Under the pieces are notes generated by a model. It was given only the letters and a program-made list of their open reading frames with translations. It was not told where the DNA came from and did not search any database. The position numbers and the translations under genes are program-made. A DNA stretch of 6,039 nt from Nanobdellota archaeon (GTDB lineage: Archaea; Nanobdellota; Nanobdellia; Pacearchaeales; GW2011-AR1), in contig JAGVIM010000149.1 in assembly GCA_020056045.1 (NCBI GenBank), positions 1 through 6,039 on the forward strand, written 5' to 3'. Each line of letters starts with the position of its first letter. Position 1 is the stretch's first letter. This document shows, in pieces, positions 1-6,000 of this stretch.

Positions 1-99
1 TCCTGTAATCTCTGGATTTTCCAGAGTCATGTTTGTTGTTCCTGATGAATTTTGATATTCAAGAGTGTATCTATTATCAGATTGGTAAACTCCAAGTTT
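1..99 (-). other. Segment after LamG-6, cut by the window edge (residues 1981-2013)
   Basis: The 33 residues read KLGVYQSDNRYTLEY and then N-S-S-G-T-T-N-M-T-L-E-N-P-E-I-T-G. They are Ser/Thr/Asn-rich like the linkers. They could be the second arm of the host begun at 745-921 or a fresh linker; no diagnostic motif is present. Confidence 0.4.
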
Positions 100-3000
100 A
101 GAGTAGTACAAACTTGCAATCTCGCTTGCAGAAAGCGACCTATTAAATATCATTACTTCGTCGATTGAGCCGTTGAAATAAACATTATAACTTGAATTTG
201 AAGCACCAATATAAAATGCAGGACTTCCCATAAGTTTTACTCCAGTATTAACATTTCCAAGATAAACATTGTCAACATACATATCTGCTTTACTTCCATT
301 GTTTGTTACAATAACATGATGCCATATACTATCATTAACTAATTTTGTTGACATAAAAGAACTATCTGTTGAACCAAGTCCACTCCACATCCCTATATAA
401 CCATTGCTCATAGTTATTTCAAAATCATTTGAAGCATCTCCATTTGTTCCTTGACCCATTATTTTAGGACCCCAATAATATGTAGTTTGTACTCTTCTGT
501 CAGCAGTATTTATCCATACTGAAAATGCAGATTTGTTTAAACCATTTGTAACAGCAGAGGGTATGCTAACATAATTACTCACACCATCAAAACTTCCTGC
601 TCTTCCATATTTTCCACTTGTAGTTATATTTGCTCTTCCTGTTGAATTTTGAGCTGTTCCATTATTCAATCCCATTGCATCTTTAACTTCTCCAGAAGTT
701 CCATTCCAAGATGCTTCATCAAAATGCCAATAACTGACTAAACCTTTTGTTAAATTAAATGGATTAACAACAGGCATTAAATAACGAGAGCCATTGAAAT
801 TCCAGGTTATGTTTGCTATGTTTAATTCGGTAATTGAGATATTTGTTGAATATTTATTATTTTTTCCAGTGTTGTTATTTAGAGTTCCAAGTGTATAATT
901 TATTTGAGGATAAACAGTATCAATTGTAAGTGTATTGTTTGCAGTTATATAATTATTTCCTGCAAAATCAAAAATATCATAGAACCATTTGTAAATTCCA
1001 TCAACAAGAGTTACAATAATTCCAACTGTTGTTTGAAGGGTGTTTGTTGCGAAAGTTATTGTTGTTGTATTAACTAAATTATTTAAATAATCATAAACAT
1101 AAAGAGTAGCATTTTTTATTCCTGCAAGATTATCTGATAAATTTGCAGTCAAGTTAACTGTTCCTGTATTTGAATAAAAATTATTTGCAGGAGATGTTAA
1201 ACTACCTGATGAATTTGTAGTATCAACAACGAAATTGATTTGCCCGGTAAAATTTACATTTCCTGCTAGATCTTGGGCATAGACATTTAGAGTATGATTT
1301 GCTTGTGATAAATTTAATGATGAATGTGTTAATGCTGTTGCATTGTATATTGATAAGATTTCTGCAGATGATAATGAGCGGTTGAAAATCATTACATCAT
1401 CTATACTGCCGTTAAAAATATCGTTCATATAAGCTATATTATTAGCAACATAACTTCCTCTCCACCCTATTTTTGTTCTTGTAGGGGCATATTGATATGA
1501 ATTATTCCATCCAGTAACTCTAGTTACATCAAATATTCCATTTATGTAAAATGAAGCATTTCCATTTTGATAAGTAACTGTAATATAATTCCAAGAGTTT
1601 AGTAATATATTACTTGAGCTTACATAGGTATTAGAAGTAAATGAATTATTGGTTCCATATACTAGACTTAATTTATTTGATGAATCTATTGATATTCTTG
1701 CACCATCATTAGCACCTGTTGATCCATCTCCATAGACTGTTTTCCCATTTGTTTTTGCATTAATCCATGCAGAAAGTGTCCAATAAGATAATTTTGAAAT
1801 TCGAGAGTTATCATTATTTATATTTAATTGTATATAACTAACATTTGTATAATCAATATCACTTCTCCCATTAAAATTAAATGCTTTTCCCAATTTACCA
1901 GAATCAGTCTGTACTGCATTATTATTTGTTCCATTATTTCTTCCCATATAATCAATAACTCCTCCAGAAGAATTCAAATCATCCATTCTCCACCATGAAA
2001 CTAAACTTCCATCAAGATTCGGAATAATACTTCCAAGTGAAGAAAAAGTTTCAGAAGAAGTTGCATTGAACAAAACACTTGCATTATTGTAATAACTTCC
2101 ATTAACTGGAGATGAAATATTAATTATTGGAAAAACAGTATCAAGTGTAAATATATTTGTTGTTGAATTTACATTACCTGCAAAATCCTGAACATATTCT
2201 TGAACTGTGTGATTTCCATCTCCTGAAAAATTATAATTAAAACTTGGTGCTGTTGCATTATATAATGCAAGGATTTCTGCAGAAGAGAGGCTTCTGTTGA
2301 AGATGAGGACGTCGTCGATTGAGCCGTTGAAAATCTGAGGAGTAATCTGACTAATTAATAAATTGTTAGAGATATCTCCTAAATTATATAAAAATGGCTG
2401 GGAAGCTTCAAATTTTCCATTAACATAAATTGCTATACTTGTTCCATTATAAATACCAACAGCATGATACCATATATTTGTTAATATAGTTGTAGTGCTA
2501 TCTGCTTCACTAGATTGTACACCGGTATCACTTTTTGTTACAAATGTTGCATGATTTGCATTATCTCTTGTTAATAAAAAAGGAGAATTGCCTACCCCCC
2601 AATTAGCATGAACAATATATCTATAATTTGAATCATTAGTATTTATTTTAAACCATGCCATTACTGTCAAATTTTTTTGCGAGAAATTAAGACTCTGAGA
2701 ATAATTTATATTTATATAACTACTCGCTCCATTAAAACTCATTGCTTTTCCAAATTTTCCAGAATCAGTTTGATTAGCACCATTATTTGTTCCATTATTT
2801 CTTCCCATATAATCAACAACACCTCCAGAAGAATTCAAATCATCCATTCTCCACCAAGAAACCAAACTTCCATCCAAATTAGGAACAATACTTCCTGTTC
2901 CAGCAGAAGTTTCAGAAGAATTAATTGTTACATTAACTGTTGCATTATTCCAAAAACTTAAGTTTGAAGGTGAAGAAATTGAAGAAGTTGGAAGAACTGT

Positions 3001-6000
3001 ATCAGTAACAACAATTCTTTGTTCAGTTGAATTAACATTTCCAGCAAGGTCTTGAGTATATGCTTTAAATGTATGATTGCCTTCACTTAAACTTGTGAAA
3101 TTATTTGAATAATATTTTATAGAAGAATTTGCATACAAACTGGCAATTTCAGAAGCAGTCAAGCTTCTGTTGAAAATAAGGACGTCGTCGATTGAGCCGT
3201 TGAAAAATGAACCACCCGCAATAGCTCCCATCCGAACATTACCTGTAACATTAGATAAGACATAATTATAATTTCCAACAGATTGTCCATTCAAATAACA
3301 AGTTGCTCCTGTACTATTCCAAGAAATAGTACCATAATACCAATTGCCAGTATTTCCTACAACAGTGCTAGACATTATAGCAGTAGCACTGTCTCCAAAT
3401 CCACAACCAAACTTACTATCTGAAACTCTAGTCAATAAATAAATTCTCTGATTGGTTGCTCCAAAATGAGAAATAATTCCCCCAATAGTAGTTGAACTTT
3501 GTGTATTTGCTTTAAACCATGCTGAAAAAGAACCACTATTATTTTTTAATCCTGTATTGCTATTTACATCAACATACCCATTCACCCCATTAAAACTCAT
3601 CGCTTTTCCAAACTTTCCATTATCCACCTGAGTAACACTAACATTTGTCCCATTATTTCTTCCAGTATAATCTATAACATTTGTTCCTGCAACATCATCC
3701 ATTCTCCACCATGAAACAAGAGAAGAGTCAAAATCAACGAACAATGAAACATTATTTGCAGAATCTGTTGAAGAAGTATTTACAAATAAATTATTTATGT
3801 TGTAATAACTTGAGTTTGATGGAGTTGAATTTGTGAAATTTATCTGAGGAAAAACAGTATCAACACTAAAGAAATAAGTTGGAATTATTGCATAATTTCC
3901 AAAAGTATCATTGCAAGTTATAGTGAAATTATAATTTCCATCTGCAATTGAAGAATTTGTTAAATTCCCCCCTGTAGAAGAAGAATTAAGACTCATTGAA
4001 ACATTTGCATTATTATTAATAGAAACACCACACCATGACAATGTTTCACTAGCAGAAATATTAAATGTAATAGATGAAGTATTATAATAGGAATTATTTC
4101 CTGGAAGAGTCACACTAACAATAGGAAGAATTGTATCCAAAGCACTCAGATTCATAGGACTAACATTTGAACTCCATAGATTAGGAGTATAAAATGCATT
4201 AGAAGTTGAATTTCCAGAAAGGAAATTAAAATCTGGAAGTATGTTTGTTGAACTGGGAGATATTAAAAAATTATTTATGTTTGTTGATGAAAGATTTTGA
4301 TAATCAGTATAATTCCAATTTGCCCTTCCTTTTACATAAAGTTCCTTTACTTCATCAGCAGATAAGCTTCTGTTGAATATCATTACTTCGTCGATTGAGC
4401 CGTTGAAATTATAACCAGAACCTGATGCATATTTTCCAATATAAACATCTCCATTATCATTATTAAACAGTCCAGTTATTACTAAACTATTTGTATTAGA
4501 AACATCAACATATCCTGAAAAGATATTAGAAGAACGATTATAAACTAAAACTAAATGATGCCATTGATTAGCTGTAAAACCATTCACATAAAAATATTGT
4601 TGCCCGGTAGTATTAGAAATAGTAAATCCAACCTGATTAGTTCCCGAATTTCCAACATATATTTTATAATTATAACTTCCAACACCAGCACCTCTAGAAA
4701 TTATAAATTTACTATCTATATATTTAGAATATGCCCATACAGATACTGAAAAAGATTGACTACTATTAAAATTCAAACTATTATTATAAGGAATTTGAAT
4801 ATAATTATTCACACCATCAAAACTTCCCGCCCTGTTATAATATCCACTTGCAGTTGTATTTGCTCTTCCTATTGCATTCTGACTAGTCCCATTATTTCTT
4901 CCCATTGCATCTTTAACTTCTCCTGTTGTTCCATTCCAAGATGCTTCATCAAAATGATAATAACTTACAAGTCCATTAGCAGAAGAATTCATATCACTAT
5001 TATTATAACCTTGTGAAACATCCCAAGCACCAAGTCTTGCAGAAATATTACTTCCCATAAAAGCATTAAACTGTGTTGTTAAATTAATCTGATTATATCC
5101 ACTTGTTATATTCACTTGTTTTATTGTCTGAGTCCCTTGTGATTTAAATCTTTGAGATTGATTATTATAAATATCTGAAATCTGTGATAAATTTAATGCT
5201 GTGTTGAATATCATTACTTCGTCAAGAGAACCATTGAGATAATAACCTGCTAAAGAATCCCATCCTATATCTAAATTTTTTATCCCTGAACCAATATTTC
5301 CAGTGATAGTCAAAGTAGTATTCGCAGTATTTACTCCATTTTTATAACCGATAATTTTATTTCCAATTATAACTGTAAAAGCGTAATGATCCCAAACATT
5401 TAATGTAGGAGATGCTAAATCAAGAGATTGTTGATTGCTTCCATTTCCAATATAAAATATTCCAGTATATATTCCTGCAGAATATCCTGAAAGACTTAAA
5501 TATCTCATATTTCCTATATAAGTTTCTTGATTTTTAGCAGATTTAATCCAATAAGAAAGAGTCATTTGATTTGAATTAACATCTACCTTATTACTTGCAC
5601 TAATACGATCATTAACTCCATCAAAACTATAACAATTTCCATAAGCACAATTAGTTGTATTAAAAGCAACTCCACTATACAAAGTTGCATCATTATGATT
5701 CTTTGAATAATCATAAGTCTTATTTACGGCAGTATTTTCCTGAACATCAAAAGGATAATATGCAACTAAACCAAAATTATCATAGCCATATTGTGCTCCA
5801 TTTGTAAATGTTCCATTGTTTGCTCCAACAGAGTCCAATGCAACAGAATTATTTGTATTATCAAATCTCCATGCACTTACTAAATTAGTATCTGTATAAG
5901 TTGTATCTTTTCTACCAAGATTATATAATGAAGTTACTTTTGAGGAATTAAGGGATCTATTGAGTATTAGAATATTATCAAGAGAACCGTTGAAAAAACT

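Larger units (their letters stand above)
1225..2145 (-). other. Composite unit 3: Ig-like host split by LamG-5
   Basis: The first arm (2005-2145, residues 1299-1345) reads LDTVFPIINISSPVNGSYYN, then S-V-L-F-N-A-T-S-S-E-T-F-S-S-L-G-S-I-I-P-N-L-D-G-S. LamG-5 follows. The second arm (1225-1341, residues 1567-1605) contains LNLSQANHTLNVYAQDLAGN and V-N-F-T. It has the same order and junction as units 1 and 2. At 307 residues it is the longest of the three, and the extra length lies in the LamG core. Confidence 0.72.
2146..3006 (-). other. Composite unit 2: Ig-like host split by LamG-4
   Basis: The first arm (2866-3006, residues 1012-1058) has TDTVLPTSSISSPSNLSFW, then V-N-V-T-I-N-S-S-E-T-S and ends G-S-I-V-P-N-L-D-G-S. 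After LamG-4, the second arm (2146-2256, residues 1262-1298) has F-N-Y-N-F-S-G-D-G-N-H-T-V-Q-E-Y-V-Q-D-F-A-G-N-V-N. Joined together, the arms reproduce the intact Ig-like domain pattern. The insertion point matches that in unit 1. The unit is 287 residues long, and the next unit starts without a spacer. Confidence 0.72.
3007..3861 (-). other. Composite unit 1: Ig-like host split by LamG-3
   Basis: The first host arm (3721-3861, residues 727-773) opens with DTVFPQINFTNSTPSNSSYY and runs to V-S-L-F-V-D-F-D-S-S. LamG-3 then interrupts. The second arm (3007-3126, residues 972-1011) reads YYSNNFTSLSEGNHTFKAY, then T-Q-D-L-A-G-N-V-N-S-T. That second arm is the closing half of a D-T-x-x-P Ig-like domain (x-G-N-H-T-F-x-x-Y-x-x-D-x-A-G-N) and has no opening of its own. 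The next D-T-V-L-P opening follows at once. I therefore read this as one Ig-like sandwich with LamG-3 inserted in an internal loop, 285 residues per unit. Confidence 0.7.
4141..5166 (-). other. Beta-rich segments flanking LamG-2; probable host domain split by LamG-2
   Basis: The left arm (4975-5166, residues 292-355) is Ser/Thr/Asn/Gln-rich and contains VNITSGYNQINLTTQFNAF followed by SNISARLGAWD. The right arm (4141-4326, residues 572-633) contains ANWNYTDYQNLS, TNILPDFNFLSGNST and a final FYTPNLWSSN. Neither arm looks like a complete domain. The left arm ends in what looks like an exposed loop (YNNSDMNSSAN), and the right arm carries the remaining strand-like stretches and ends just before the next D-T-x-x-P opening. 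By analogy with the three clear nested units further along, I infer one beta-sandwich host interrupted by LamG-2. The family of the host is not recognised, and two independent linkers remain possible. Confidence 0.45.

Noticed and set aside
1342..2004. Glycoside hydrolase (laminarinase-type) activity for the concanavalin A-like domains
   Set aside because: The E-x-D-x-x-E type catalytic motif of GH16 enzymes was not seen in any copy. The closing signature is that of non-catalytic Laminin_G_3 domains.
2311..2332. GC-rich patch as a possible regulatory or homing site inside the gene
   Set aside because: It codes for the F-N-G-S-I-D-D motif in frame and recurs wherever that motif uses the same codons. 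Nothing independent supports a binding or cleavage site, so it is reported only as a recombination-type signal.
2677..2961. Plus-strand open frame of 94 codons
   Set aside because: It lies opposite the LamG-4 opening and its host arm. The product is a low-complexity Ile/Ser/Asn/Arg string with no recognisable domain, as expected for an antisense shadow of a repetitive AT-rich gene.
1225..3861. CRISPR-like or satellite repeat array, because similar segments recur every 855-921 bases
   Set aside because: The repeats are long, in frame, diverged at third codon positions and encode protein domains. There are no short regular repeats with unique spacers.
4555..5016. Two plus-strand open frames (64 codons at 4555-4749 and 86 codons at 4756-5016)
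   Set aside because: Both are antisense to LamG-2, Ile/Ser/Thr-rich, and without domain or ribosome binding site support. They reflect the codon pattern of the minus-strand gene.
5767..5920. Frameshift or pseudogene signature around the truncated LamG
   Set aside because: The frame is open and the protein-like composition continues on both sides, with no stop and no change of frame. This is an in-frame domain truncation and not gene decay.
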